From assembly GCA_021399445.1 (NCBI GenBank), contig JAJTUQ010000004.1:2418001-2482000 (forward strand): 64,000 bases of DNA, in the 5' to 3' direction. A model generated the notes under the pieces. It was not told the origin of the DNA, ran no database searches, and saw only the letters and a list, made by a program, of their open reading frames with translations. Position numbers and translations under genes: made by a program. The stretch is from Xylogone sp. PMI_703. Taxonomy: Eukaryota; Ascomycota; Leotiomycetes. Each line of letters starts with the position of its first letter. Position 1 is the first letter of the stretch. Of the stretch, positions 34,847 through 46,733 are shown piece after piece.

Positions 34847-35821
34847 GTTCAACAAGTCCTGGTGCTATTTTCCAATACAATGCCGCAGCCTCGGTGTTGG
34901 TTTAGAGAATGGGGACATATGCGAAAAATAACAATAAACTTCGAATTATAAGCACCGAGGCCGCTGCAGGACCTCAGAACTCATCATAGATTATCGCAGG
35001 CACAGAGATAATGAATTCTTGCGAAAGAAACAAGATGAGAGGCGTTAAGTGACTGTTAAATGTCGCATAATGATCCACAGGAATCCTCGATTCTTTGGTA
35101 TCCAATCATTCCCCACAAGAGCTGTTGCCTCGCCAGCTCATCAACTCAGCCACAAAATATCGTTCCTAGGAAAACTAATATCTCCTTCCAGCAGTCCTAT
35201 AGGACTTGCTATATGATCTATCATCCGTTGCTAAAAGGAATTGATGCCAATAACAGAATCTAAGTCCCAATTTGCTATGGTCAATAGGCTGTAATGCTGG
35301 CTTGCAAGAACACTGCTCACACAGCGTAGACGTTGGTGATTTGCTCTTCACAGCCTCATCTGTTCTGTGTCAAAATAAAAAGAGATCTCTAACCGTCTAG
35401 CTGCCTATTCACCCCTCATAGCTGTTGTACATTCGTGTACCTTTGCCACTGAAGTTAATATGCTGTAACATTATTCATGATTCCTAGAATTATATAGTAT
35501 CCATCAGTATCGATCTTATAAAAATTGATGGATGGTAATATATAGTGCAGGTACGAACTATCAACAACTATAATATCCAACAAAACAATTCATAGCCACT
35601 ATGTTTCAAAATATTTCTGGTGTATCAATGCAACGAGCATTTTTTGACTACAAGCAAAGAAATATGCTACTTGGTACGGAATAAAATTGATTATAATGAG
35701 TGTCTTATACAGAGACCTACAACGAGCTTGTAACATTGTCGAATAGTACTAATGATCAGAAAATAAGAGAAGAGATTTGCTATCGAACATGACCATTATC
35801 ATACATCGAAACTTACAGCTC
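34847..35821. other. AT-rich intergenic stretch
   Basis: Between the NLR-like relic and the 3' end of the O-methyltransferase gene. No coding frame or further NLR block seen. Confidence 0.55.
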
Positions 35822-37203
35822 TTAAGCGCTCTTCAGCTTAACCTCCAAGACCCTCCTCGACTCCTCACCAGCCACATTTTCTAATCCCCAAGCCTTCACC
35901 AACTCTAACCCCACACTGTCAAATAAAGTTCTGAATTGCTCCTCAGTTCTCTCCAACGCACTAAAATTCGCCATCATGACAAAATCCGCCGCCGCAGAAT
36001 AGAGTGAAACCCCTGTCTCAGGAAGCAGATTCTCACTCACCAACAATAACGAATCTTTATCCATCGCATCCCTGATGTTTATCAGGATCTGACTAGCCTG
36101 CTTGTCTGGCCAATCATGCAATACATTTGACAGGAAATACGCTTTCGCACCCTTGACAGGCTGCGCGGCGAAGAAGTCATGCTTCATGGCCTCGACTCCA
36201 GATGGCAAGGCTCCAGGGGCAATATCATCTATCACGATGGGAATATCCTGTAAAATCAATCTTCCCTGCAAGTCAGGAAAACGGTTCTTGAACGAAACAA
36301 GATCGTGGCCGGCACCGCCGCCTACATCAACAAGTAGGACGTCTGACGGGGATTGGGCCTGGAGCTTGGAAGATACAGGGAGGTAGTCAAACCAGAAATG
36401 TCCCTTTGCACTGCGGTTCATGGCCATGATGACATTAAATGCATGCTGGAGTCGTGGCTGAGTAGCAAGCCAGTCGAAGGCGTGTAGGTTGGTTTTACGG
36501 GTGTATTGGAATGGGCTGTCATAGGCATCACTAGGGCTTTTGTAGCCCTTCTCGGCAAAGTAAGAGGGAAGATTCGCGATCACTTCATTCTGCTTAATCC
36601 TTGGTTTGATCATTAGTAACGCAAACAATCCTGGAAATGAGGTTTTACATACATGTGAATTATGCCCTGTGCCAATGGAGATGCAGTAACGTATGCAGCG
36701 GCTAAAGGTGTTGCCGTCCATTTGCCTACGCCAACTTCTTTGAAGAGACTTATTCCTACAAGAAATCTCATGACTCGAGCTGAAAACGGAAGCTTAGCAT
36801 TTGGCCTCTAGGAAGATGTTATCTTTAAGCGGCCCTTACTGATCAATAACGGATCACCACCGGTTTTCGTAGCAATGTCATTTAATGCTATATCTTTCCC
36901 GCCCGCCGAGAGCTCGGCCGCGGCATCAAAGATTCCCATGTCAATAGCTATTTTCAGCGCAACACCTTGACAAGGCTAGGTGTGGGGTTAGTTATATTCT
37001 ACTCTATGTGTTTACACAGCATCATAAATAGGAGAGAATGATCTCACTGCCATGATTATCCTTAATGTCTTCTCTCTTGGTCCTTCTATGGAGGAAATCA
37101 ACTTATTCGAGGCGGCGAGGAGCTCAAGTCGCTCTTCATGCGTCAACTCATCAGGAGAGTCGATGACGGAGTTGATAGAAGCAATGAGGTCGGAGACGGC
37201 CAT
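35822..37203 (-). CDS. SAM-dependent O-methyltransferase (COMT-like, family 2)
   Basis: Cytosolic O-methyltransferase of the plant-COMT/fungal OMT type; it transfers a methyl group from SAM to a hydroxyl of an aromatic or polyketide-like substrate. Exon 1 starts at an ATG (MAVSDLIASINSVIDSP). Next comes the dimerisation/winged-helix region (GVALKIAIDMGIFDAAAEL, MRFLVGISLFKEVG), then after an intron LPSYFAEKGYKSP. The SAM motif is VDVGGGAGHDLVSF, followed by LILQDIPIVIDD and FLSNVLHDWPDKQA, which contains the usual catalytic His. The end is VAGEESRRVLEVKLKSA. Four exons with consensus introns, about 400 residues, complete. Fungal genes of this class are often in metabolite clusters, but no backbone gene is present here, so it may act alone or serve a distant pathway. 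Confidence 0.92.
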
Positions 37204-38324
37204 GTTGGCAACTTTGGGGCTGAGAAGAAAAAAAATATGTTATAGAATAGATAAGTCAAAGCAGGAAATCAAAATAAGCTGCAATATATTGGCTAGTCTA
37301 ATACTTGAGGGTAGAAAGATCAGATGAAATGCATGAAGCGTCTGCCAAAGAGGGTGGGCAAGCAGCCTTATTTTATATCCCTCAAACACCGTTACACCAT
37401 CTCGGTTATGTTTGATGTGTATATTGAATCTGAACTGTGCCACAAGCTCACCTCTAGCTGAACAGATTATACATTTTCTTTGGAGAAGACGGAGCAACTA
37501 TTCTCATTTCTTACGCTGTGGGTTTTCGACGGTCTGAAATTTGCATGGTTCGCAATGAACCAGAAGCTGGGCCGAGATGACTACTCGAGTACAGGGAATC
37601 TCGCATTCGTTTTCTGGTTTGCGGGAACGAGCGAGTTCAGCCACGTGCAAGCCACACATGGGCAGAGCAGACGAATGCCTAGGAATTGTGCCTTTAAGAG
37701 CATAAATGGTTGTTAGAAACACCTTAAGGCTTAGGTGCTTTAGCCCCTGAAGAACAATCGTCATTTATGTATTTTTATTTACAGATAGAGACTTTAGGAA
37801 GCTAAACCTCTCTGTGGCCACGGTCCAGAATTTTGATGATTAAGTGAATAATATTGGCCTATAAGCTGCGCTTGCTAACCTTGGAGTTACGTGTTAACCC
37901 AATTTCCCCTCTGTCCGTTTATTTATGGTTTAAGCTTTATACATATCTATATGTTATTTGATATTATTAACAGTATAGTTATAATATTCTTAGTATTGGG
38001 GGTTGGTTAAACTTTATACGTATATGTAGTATAAAGCACTATATGCCTATCGCTTTCGTTACACTATGGCGATTGGTTTGTATGGGTCGATTTAAACTTT
38101 GTTATGAACTAACTGGGCTCTTTTGAGATAATCAAACAATTATTCAGAGTCCAGTATCATAACAAAGTCACTATTATTCACAGTTTAAAGACACGATCAA
38201 AGATGTAACACTATAAAGAGCTACCTTAGTACAACCATTAATTTATGCTCTAAATACAGTTATATACCATCTATTCATAGCTCATTCAGTTCGCTCATGT
38301 GGTGATTTCAATAGGTACATCAGC
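37204..38324. other. AT-rich intergenic stretch with short repeat motifs
   Basis: It contains the promoter of the O-methyltransferase. Around 37932-38025 there are two copies of a motif like AGCTTTATACATATCTAT / AACTTTATACGTATATG that also occurs repeatedly at 56.0-56.3 kb. No gene seen; a domain-free frame at 37504-37764 looks like chance. Confidence 0.5.
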
Positions 38325-39811
38325 CTATGGCTCCGCGCCAAATGGAGCGTACGGCGGCGCTGTAGTCCCATCACAAGAGAACTGCACCAAGTATTCACTG
38401 GTCGAAGAAGAGGCGCTCAAGATAATGGAGCCATCAGGAGCCGTAATCTCAATGTTGAAACCGAAAGGTCCATCACCTTGTGCGAACAAGATACGCAGGG
38501 GAATATACTCTCCTGCAACGGCAGTATACGAAGCCGAAACACTGCCACCACCACCACCTCCAGCACCCAGCTCTGGATATGTTATGCCAATCAATGCGTT
38601 GCTGCGAGTCCAGCCAGCATAAGCATCCGGGCCAGCCCAGATGAGGACGATGTCATCGGCGCTGAAGACTCTAAAGGTAAAGGTACCTGATTGACCGGCG
38701 TAGAGATAACCACGATAATTTAGCGCAATATAGTTGCAATTCTCGGTGTATCCGTAGAAATTGAACGTTGAGGATGCGTAAGGGCATCCCCCTGAGATAC
38801 CGCCAGCGGAGCCAGCGACTCCGGATATAGCAGGGGCGTCTGTCTTGAAGTAGGTAGGGTCGAATTGAGTATAATCACCGTCATAATTGCCACCGAATGG
38901 ATTTGGGTAGTATGCAAACTGCACTCCTTGATTATTGCATGAATTGTCTGGGGTAGGGCTGGGGCAGTAATTCACGGTTGAGGTTGGAGTCACGGTGACA
39001 GACGTGCTCTGTGAACATATATTAGCTGGGAACCAAGAAGACCTGGCATTATTAACTCACAGGTGTTACCACGGGGGTGTAATATGGGGTCTCTAGTGGT
39101 GTCACGACTGCTGTTGCAGCAATATCAGTCGTCACTATGGTAGTTGGGAAGAGGGTCTGCGTAACCGTGCTAGTGCTGGTTGGAGTAGGGACATTGAGGC
39201 AGGAGCAGGCCAGCGAGACGGCGCTTGGAAGTAAATTCTTCAGGCAATCCGGAGTTGGCACACCTGGAACGGTCTTCTTCGTCGTGGTGGGCAAGTGGCG
39301 TTTCTCCAGGACGCTAGAGCTCAGACATGCCGTGACGGAGACAGCATCAGCCGTCTCAGTTATGGTAGTAGTCGCAGCTGTGACAGTGGGCAGAGTCACG
39401 GTTGGTAGAGTTAATGTAGGAGCCGTAATTGTATCTGTTCCAGTTACGGTACTGACTATGCTGGTAATATAGCTCGTAGATGTAGTCGTAGTGTAAGCTG
39501 TAGAAGTTTTGATTCCGAGGAAGCTAGGATGGCAGTCAGCAGATTTTTAATTCCGCTCACGACGGCTTGAGCACGTAGGGTCTCTACGCTCTCGGTTTGT
39601 GGTAGAGTTTGACGGCCAGTTTGCCATGTCTTGCAGACTGCACTCACCTAGAGCAGAATGGACTTGCGGAGGGGGCTGCATGAAGAGCCGTGACCACAGT
39701 GTCAACAATGAGACAGACCAATGGTAAAGGCCGTACTTGGTGACCAGCTTCAGTTGGGAGAGCAGCTGCTGAATAGGCGCTCAGAAGAGCAAAGGCGGCC
39801 ACGGAACGCAT
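38325..39811 (-). CDS. secreted GLEYA-domain adhesin-like protein
   Basis: Surface lectin-like protein. It starts with a signal peptide (MRSVAAFALLSAYSAAALP) and goes on with Thr-rich sequence containing ETADAVSVTACLSSSVLEKR. A cysteine segment, TPDCLKNLLPSAVSLACSCL, precedes a TSTSTVTQTLFPTT spacer. An intron (GTGAG...TTCACAG) before STSVTVTPTSTVNYCPSP leads into a GLEYA/PA14-like beta-sandwich: YFKTDAPAISG, NFYGYTENC, GYLYAGQSGTFTFRVFSADD, LIWAGPDAYAGWTRSNALIG. It ends APFGAEP. GLEYA domains bind cell-surface sugars in fungal adhesins. The exon order between about 39480 and 39660 is not fully resolved: the frame after KNLLTAIL does not join simply to the GIKTSTAYTT frame, so there is either an unseen intron or a frameshift. 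The lack of a clear GPI signal suggests a soluble or otherwise anchored protein. Confidence 0.78.
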
Positions 39812-40339
39812 TTTTTCGTTACAGTGCAGAACGAATTACTATTCAAAAAATTTTGAAGCCGATGCTGCCAGTCTGTAGAATGAAGGGCTTCTGATTAGGG
39901 TCATCCCGATATCTTATATAAAAATTTTCGGGTGGCTTTGTGAGAGGCATCGTCGAGAACGGCGTGGCCTAGACTTCTCAGGCTTCCCAAACACCGCTGT
40001 AGATGCATCTACAGACACGTTACTATCAATAGTGGCGATCTTTGGCTGCTCAGACAGCCGCAGGTTATGCACTGTTCAATATCACGATCCAAGTGAGACT
40101 ATTCAGTATGGAGACGAACTAGTACGAATATCGAATCTAGACCAAGGATTATGAGGAGCGACAGCGGATAAATCAGATTGACGATGCACAAGCAAGATTC
40201 TAGGTGAAGCTGTTAGGGACCAAGTGGGACGAAGAGCAGATCTGACAGGGAAGTAGCTTGAGCTGAAGACCCAAACTATCGAAAGGGACTATTCCTTTTG
40301 TCGAGTAGCTGAAGCGGCTAAGCCCGACCACCCAATCGG

Positions 40340-41500
40340 CGCCTCGAGGCAAAATAGACTTAAACAAAAGCTTTATTTTGACTATCCGATCAATACCCGA
40401 TTAGACCTCCGGTGGCGGGCTGAAGTAGAATTCGGACATCATTTACAACCTGTTTTGGGGGCTGTGCTATCCTCTTTTGTCCTGCCATATCTACAAGCAC
40501 TTTTAAGTTGGACTATTTTGTCTCACTTTTTTTCGCTTTCTCCTCTAACCTTCGTTCTCAATTCCTCCACATCTCTTCTTTCCCTGTTTCCACGCCATGG
40601 GCTGGGCCGATCCCCCTGTCCACTCCCGCTGATGTCAAAGCTGCCAATTTGCTAGATTTACGAGTAGAGTTGTGGACAAGAGCGCCTCTCTCGATATTGT
40701 TGAGCATGTGGAAGTGCGCCTATCAAAACCGCGGCCCGAGGCTTGAGATTTAGCAGGCTCTAACAAGCCCTGCCGCTTCGAGGGGGAGCTGGATTGTTCT
40801 AGGAGAAGTCCGAGTGATCTATGGGAAATTCTATCGAGTAATATGTGATTCTTATGTAGTACCGCATCCGGGCAATGTATTTGCCTTTCGGATCCACGAT
40901 GGTATGATATGTCAGGGGGAGCGATGGAAGCTAGAACGGAAGAAAAATTTTTGGCTCGTACCGTAATCCATCTACATACCATCCTTTTGTTCAAACGGCG
41001 GTTGATTCCACCTTCAACACGAACCTTGTTCTCTGGGCGAACCGATTGCTGGCACTGAGGGAGCCTGCGCTCCCGGATTCGCTCAACCCCAACACCTTGG
41101 AAATTCGAGGATAATCCTTTCGATGATCAGATCAAGGCAAAGCATTCATGGCTCGTCCCAAAGCCGATCATAAAAGTAGACAGGGAGCTGGTGGTCTCGT
41201 TATGAAGCGAAAGGTCTTACCACACGGGACGTTGTCATCTATGTACTAGACAAAAATGGCAAAAAGCACGACGAGCAGTGGATTGAATTCCCTTGGTGAA
41301 CATCTATCCATGCTGCGTCCACTGCACTACTACTCCCAACTGGGCTGTGCTCGTCTTATGGCTATTTGAAGCGACATTGCTCGTATGAAAGCCGGCAAGC
41401 ACCATTGGGTATTGAGTTACGGTGTATCGGTCACATCTATTGCAGTTCCTCGGCGCAAAAGTACGATGCCTCCAGGTTGGAAAGAGGATAAGGGCCGCAT
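40340..41500 (+). pseudogene. decayed gene of unknown family, several frameshifts
   Basis: Plus-strand protein-like segments follow each other in different frames: RLKQKLYFDYPINTRLDLRW and HHLQPVLGAVLSSFVLPYL (about 40357-40500), GSWIVLGEVRVIYGKFYRVI and NVFAFRIHDGMICQGERWKL (about 40780-40965), TYHPFVQTAVDSTFNTNLVL and LPDSLNPNTLEIRG (about 40970-41112), NPFDDQIKAKHSWLVPKPII, then DVVIYVLDKNGKKHDEQWIE (about 41231-41300) and KAGKHHWVLSYGVSVTSIAV (about 41385-41450). Shifts and stops lie between them, so it cannot make one protein. The coherent order and protein-like composition show a once-coding gene rather than noise. I do not recognise the family. Boundaries are approximate. Confidence 0.7.
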
Positions 41501-41767
41501 TTCTTCCTGAAATACCTACAGGCCCCCTTCATACCGGTGGTGCCTTGAAGATGGCAAACTGTATTTCGAATCTTCACGTGTACATGACAACGCTTCTCCG
41601 TCCTTTCCACCCGACGAACATAGGTAATAGGTCTGCTATACTATGTATTCTGATATGCACAACTATAGAGCTCATTTCGTAGAAGATGCCGGTTATACTA
41701 TATGTAACTTCAACAGCTATAGGAATGAGGAATGTCCATATTCAAAGAAAGAGCTTGATGAAATTCT

Positions 41768-42859
41768 CTAGCCCAAGTAGTCGGCCCAGGAAGGTTTGTA
41801 GGTCCCTGTTGGGTCATAATGTAGAGCGTACCAGAATACTGAAAAGCACCAAGTTCTACAAAAGAAATCAAATGCCAGCACGTTCCAACGTCCTCCTAGG
41901 TTATTTTCACAGAGCAATACATATCTCCGTGTTGCTGGGAAGAAATAGAGCATCCATGAAAAATAAGAAATGATAACAGAGATCATGAAATACAGCTGGC
42001 TAAAACGATAGTCTTGTGTACTAAGTAGAATGATGTGAGGTACCAGTATAGACATCAATAAGTATCCCCGATGCTGGTCGGGCATTACCCTTGCACTGTC
42101 GAAATTAATCACCATGAATGGAACATGGATTAAACAAACAGCAAAATGGGCACCAAAGCGCACGAAGATGAACGTCCACCTGAGCATCAAGATTGGATCA
42201 GGTGGTATCGCTTTCATATCGACCGAAGCTAGAATAGCCAGCTGGAGGATAATAGCCACTACACCGCAGGCCCTTTCCCAGAAATCAACCCACTTTTCCT
42301 GCAGTCTTAGGATATCATCTGCAGCTGGTTGCGATCTTGGGTATAGTTTGACTTTCGCGAGTCTGCGTGTCACTTCCTCTATGAGATAAGAAAAGACATA
42401 GAAGCAACCCCATACTTGTGTCCATGGTATGCCGCGGCAGGCCATCAGCTTAAAAAACTGGGTAATCACTCCTACTCCAAGTGCCAGATATAACAGGTAA
42501 ATGTTTCTTTCTGTGGACGAAAATCGCCCAGGCTCGCGATTTTCATTGGGAGTATCCTCAAGTTCGAGATTCTCTGTCGGGACGTCCTCAGGTCTGTGAT
42601 CTTCATCAACAATGCCTCGGGCAACAGCAATTGCTTTTGCTGCCCAAAGGATTGAATAGCCGTGAGAAGTATACATCGCGAACCGAATTAAGATAAATAT
42701 AGCGTCCATGGCACAAACGATCGGCGAGCTTCGGAGATAGATTCTTAGAGACGCATTGAGACCGCAGACCTTTCCTGCGGATTGTAACATCGAATTCAAA
42801 GCGAGCGCTGGTAGGGACCAGTATGCGCTCTGCCATGAAACTTGGTTTGGCGATGCCAT
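41768..42859 (-). CDS. multi-pass membrane protein of unknown function
   Basis: Single-exon frame of 363 codons beginning MASPNQVSWQSAYWSLPALA. Hydrophobic stretches of transmembrane length can be seen around SPIVCAMDAIFILIRFAMY, NIYLLYLALGVGVITQFFKL, CFYVFSYLI, CGVVAIILQLAILASV, WTFIFVRFGAHFAVCLIHV, GYLLMSILVPHIILL, LYFMISVIISYFSWMLYFF and CRTWCFSVFWYALHY, so about eight segments. A hydrophilic loop rich in Glu, Asp and Pro (near residues 85-110) separates the first from the next. No transporter or enzyme signature that I can name. It resembles uncharacterised ascomycete membrane proteins in general design. Complete and without disabling changes. Confidence 0.8.
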   Translation of the reverse strand: MASPNQVSWQSAYWSLPALALNSMLQSAGKVCGLNASLRIYLRSSPIVCAMDAIFILIRFAMYTSHGYSILWAAKAIAVARGIVDEDHRPEDVPTENLELEDTPNENREPGRFSSTERNIYLLYLALGVGVITQFFKLMACRGIPWTQVWGCFYVFSYLIEEVTRRLAKVKLYPRSQPAADDILRLQEKWVDFWERACGVVAIILQLAILASVDMKAIPPDPILMLRWTFIFVRFGAHFAVCLIHVPFMVINFDSARVMPDQHRGYLLMSILVPHIILLSTQDYRFSQLYFMISVIISYFSWMLYFFPATRRYVLLCENNLGGRWNVLAFDFFCRTWCFSVFWYALHYDPTGTYKPSWADYLG

Positions 42860-43983
42860 TAGGGCAAAGGTTGATGCGGAATACTGATAGTCGAGACGGT
42901 GTTGTGTGCAGGTAGATTTACCTGGTTAAAGAAGAAGTTGTTAAGTCACCGAATTATGGAGGTTTTGAGCAGCGCTTGGCTCGCATCAGCCGTCTTGAAT
43001 GAAAGATGTCAATTCAGCAGCTTTGTGAGATAGGCAGGGAAGTCCGGGGCTGAAGGATGCCAACCCAATATTGACATGGTCAATATTGATTATCCGGAGC
43101 ACGTGGTATCCTGGTCTCTTGCGCTGCGATGCAGCTGCAGGCTTTGTAATCCTCGGAATGTTACTATAAGAGAAATACAGCATGGTGCAACCAACAAGTT
43201 GTTTCATACATATGGTCAGTAGTACTTTATATTGTTTCAAGTTCCTGTGAAGCCTGTATATTGAGAGGGAGTTTGGACTGTTGATAATGTTTCGAGTGGA
43301 ATCTGTCACTGTTTCTAGCATGTACTTACGAATACTCTCAGCTTGTGCCATTTGAAAACAATTTTAGACGATAAAGATTCTAGTTACTTCTATGTATGAT
43401 CGCTCTTTTGCACACTTCGAGGATATGGCGGAGGCTAGTTAGGAACTGCATGAAGACTCCATAAGCGATGTAGCTTCTTGATACCCGCTGCCTCGGAAAC
43501 GCATCCCTCTCAGCACCTTAGATGTTCAAGCTATATAGTTGAAGTCATCATATTGGAGTTACCTAGTTGAAGTTATTACTCAATCTAGCCCAATCCTCTA
43601 AGTTGAAATTGAACTCCTTATTTTACATCTCTCAGTATACCTCGGTAATGAACTAGTGCTTTTTGAAGAGGTAGACCTGTCTTAATAATCTGCTAATAAG
43701 GTTACCGGGATCCCCCACTCTTGCAGCTGTAGAAACTTTAGATAAAGATTGCTGATCTATCCCGTTCATGGAGGATTGGAACAGCAGGCTGTTACAAGAG
43801 TGGTGGAAGATAAACCATTATCTTCAGATGCCACGTGACTTACTCCAGTCTCCTGTTGATGATAAAGCTGTGTATTTCCGCAACATATTGGTAAAATACA
43901 TCTTACCATAAGGTAATAAAATCATCAGATTTCCTATTACCAATTCATTCATCTAAACTCCGAAATCGTGGAACTTTATCACC
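42860..43983. other. divergent intergenic region
   Basis: It lies between the start of the membrane-protein gene and the start of the MFS transporter, so it carries both promoters. A minus-strand frame of 121 codons (42986-43351) has a good donor GTAAGT after MAQAESI but no sensible continuation, and is not called as a gene. Confidence 0.5.
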
Positions 43984-45841
43984 ATGGGTGCCCTAGCCTT
44001 AATAAGTAATAAAACACCAGGCGAAAAAAAACTTCATTCGCATGAGTCACGTCAAGTCGATGAAGAATCCGTTGCATTCAACATGGAAATTCTAGATCCA
44101 ATCGCTCAGAAACAGCTTGTACGCAAGCTTGACTTGATTGTTCTGCCGATTCTTGGTAAGCTATTTTGATATTGTTTGAGAAAATTGCTGTAATTGGGGA
44201 TCTAAAGATTAACACCTGATAGCAATCATCTATTTTACTCATTCTCTGGATAGGGCAAATCTTGGGAACGCTAAAACAGGTGTGCTTCTTAGACTACCTA
44301 GATCCAAGCTAGGATCTGTGCTAAAGCATTCCCAGATGGCCTAGAAGCGGATATTGGACTTACTGGTAACCAGTACTCCTTGATCCTTGTGCTCTTTTAC
44401 ATCCCATATGTGAGACGATGTGGAACCCAGATCTTCAAAGGTCAAACAGACTAAAGACTCAAAGGGTACCCTCAATATCCCTGCTACTATTCTTGCTCGT
44501 CGTTTCAATCCGTCTGTCGTCATACCTGGCCTTATGTTTGCTTGGGGCGCAATATCACTTGGCTCAGCTGGTGTTCACAACTTTGGAAGTATTTTAGGTC
44601 AGTATCACAGTCTTGGAGCTATAAACTCGATTTCACTGACTGTCGTAGCCTGTAGAATTCTCCTTGGCTGCGTAGAAGCCGGCTTCTTCCCGTCAGCGAT
44701 CTTCTATCTTACTCTCTTCTATACAAGAGAGGAAATTGCTAAGCGGATCTCTATTTTCTATATGATGGGTTTTGTTGCGAATGCAGTCAGTGGTTTAATT
44801 GCTTATAGTGTGTTTCAATGGAAAAATATGCCTCTATATGGTAAGAACATAGCCCCTGCAAAATAACGTTCCATAACATAAGTCAGACTGGCAGTATCTA
44901 TTTATTATTGAGGGAGCAATGACGATTGTGCTATCACTCTGTGCGTTTATACTATTGCCAAAAAGTGTCTCTGAATCTCGATATTTCAATGATGAAGAAA
45001 AGAAGTGTTCGAACATACGGCTGGAATTATATACCGAAAGCCAAACGGTTAGATTCACATGGAGGGCGGCTCTTCTGCCACTACTCCATTGGCAAACCTG
45101 GATGTTTGGAGCAATGGCCTTGGGTTACGGTGTTGCATGTGCAAGCATTTCAAATTTCTTGCCGGTAGGTGGTTTAGGACACTTCCGCCCCTACATCTCA
45201 GATCACTTTACTAATATTGCCCAGACAATAATCAAGAGATTAGCCAGCGATACTGTCCGGGCTAATCTGCTGACAATCGCCCCCAATATCAGCGGCGGCT
45301 TATTTATTGTGATTGTTTGTTGGATATCTGATCGATACCAGCAGCGAGCACTATGTGCTGTTGGCGCAACTATAATTTCCATGATTGGATTTATTGTCCT
45401 CGGTACAGCTGATCTGGTACATCACACTGGTGCTGGCTATTTCTGGTAGGTCTTATATTCTATCTACAAGTTTAACCAGTATTAAAACCTAACTCCTAAA
45501 GTACGTTTCTTCTAACCTTTGGAACATTTACCCCCGCTGTCATTGTTCCTGCTTGGTTATCTGGCAATCAGAGTTCCCTATCAGGTCGAGCCACACAGTT
45601 AGGCCTTGTGGCAGGATTGCAGAATATAGGAGGAATCATATCATCTGAAGCTTTCAGGAGCCAAGACGCACCAGTATATGCTCCAGCTTTGATTGTATCG
45701 GCCTGCTTTCAGGGCTTCATGATTTTATCGGCCACGTGTGCCTACATTTATTATCGACGGATGAATCGTAAGCTAGATTCTGGAGAGGTCACTTTCATTG
45801 AAGGTCGAGAAAATCATCCTGAGTTTAGGTATATTCTGTAA
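43984..45841 (+). CDS. MFS transporter, Dal5-type anion:cation symporter family
   Basis: Plasma-membrane permease of the major facilitator superfamily, allantoate-permease (Dal5) group, which import organic anions such as vitamins or carboxylates with protons. The N-terminus is hydrophilic (MGALALISNKTPGEKKLHSH). The first membrane segments follow with LDLIVLPIL, AIIYFTHSLDRANLGNAKT, then GLTGNQYSLILVLFYIPY and NIPATILARRFNPSVVIP. Later parts are ACRILLGCVEAGFFPSAIFY, LTLFYTREEIAKRISIFYM, WQYLFIIEGAMTIVLSL, FGAMALGYGV and ATQLGLVAGLQNIGG. Seven or so introns, all with GT-AG ends, keep the frame, for example those splitting LPILA|II, SIL|ACR, LYD|WQY and YFC|TFLL. About 470-490 residues with twelve expected segments; it appears complete. 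Substrate unknown. Confidence 0.9.
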
Positions 45842-46472
45842 ATCATTGGCAGACATCCCAATACATTTTCAACACAAAATCTGGCGCTGTCTTGAGATAT
45901 TTCAATCATGCCAAAGATTGAGCACCGTTATATCGTACGTCACGAACTGCTCACTCGTTCCAACCTTCACTCTTCGTAACAACTTCCTTATTCACTTAGA
46001 TTCCTTATTCGTTTAACGTTCTCCCTTAACTGCGATCACATTTCCTGTTTTGGTAGTTTTTGGTCTTCACGATTTAGCTAAGCGAGCTCAAAATATGATA
46101 GCACTTTGTACGAACGCAAGGTGGCCAATAGTTCCTGTTTAGAGAACATAACTTATAGTACTAGTATGAGCTTCAAACACTCTCACTGCGCGGTTCGTTG
46201 AGTAGCCATCGAACCGTATCGACTTGCCTATCATGATATCCTTCAAATCCAGGATGTGTCTTGTACTCCTTGATTCATTCAGTGTAATATTACGCGCAAG
46301 TACAATAAGGGAGAGCATAGTCATCTTCGTATCCGATCAGATATTTAAGGGCGTGAAACACCAGACTTCTTTTTCTTTTCACTCTCTCTAATATATCCCT
46401 TCTTGAGCTTCTTTTGGCACCCACTATATCGAAGCCTATCATAAAAGACTTCCTCTTAGTTTTCACTTCAAA
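45842..46472. other. intergenic stretch
   Basis: 3' flank of the transporter and promoter of the small secreted protein gene, with pyrimidine-rich CTTTTCTTTTCACTCTCTC just upstream. No gene seen. Confidence 0.5.
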
Positions 46473-46733
46473 ATGAAGCTTCTTGTTCTCTTCTCTGCTA
46501 TCCTTGCATCAGCCAGCTCGGCGGCAGCATCGCCTTCTGGCTATGAAGTAGATCCGCTGGCGAGAAAGCTAGACGCACCACCCGGAACTGCTGGTTCAGA
46601 CGGATACGAACAGCCTGGGTCACACGGAGGTACTTGTATTTGCAATGATGGAAAATTGGCATCATGTGATGCTTGTTGTGAGGTTTTGGGAGGAATTTCT
46701 TCCTGCAGTATTGGTCCTTGTAGAACATGCTAG
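46473..46733 (+). CDS. small secreted cysteine-rich protein (effector-like candidate)
   Basis: An 86-codon frame. The first 18-19 residues, MKLLVLFSAILASASSAAA, are a clear signal peptide. A short pro-like region contains a dibasic-type site (LARKL). The mature end is rich in Gly and Cys: GGTCICNDGKLASCDACCEV and then SSCSIGPCRTC, eight cysteines in about 35 residues ending in Cys at the C-terminus, suggesting four disulphides. No domain recognised. Such proteins are typical fungal effectors or antimicrobial-like peptides, but nothing in the sequence shows which. A pyrimidine-rich, TATA-like region lies upstream. The frame is intact without introns; a GTACGT donor just past the stop may mark an intron in the 3' UTR. 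Confidence 0.75.
   Translation: MKLLVLFSAILASASSAAASPSGYEVDPLARKLDAPPGTAGSDGYEQPGSHGGTCICNDGKLASCDACCEVLGGISSCSIGPCRTC

Noticed and set aside
39997..40014. An 18-bp perfect palindrome, CTGTAGATGCATCTACAG
   Set aside because: Real, but about one such site is expected by chance every few hundred kilobases, so it is weak on its own.
42986..43351. A 121-codon minus-strand frame upstream of the membrane-protein gene
   Set aside because: No recognisable feature and no continuation from its good donor site; more likely chance sequence in a shared promoter region.
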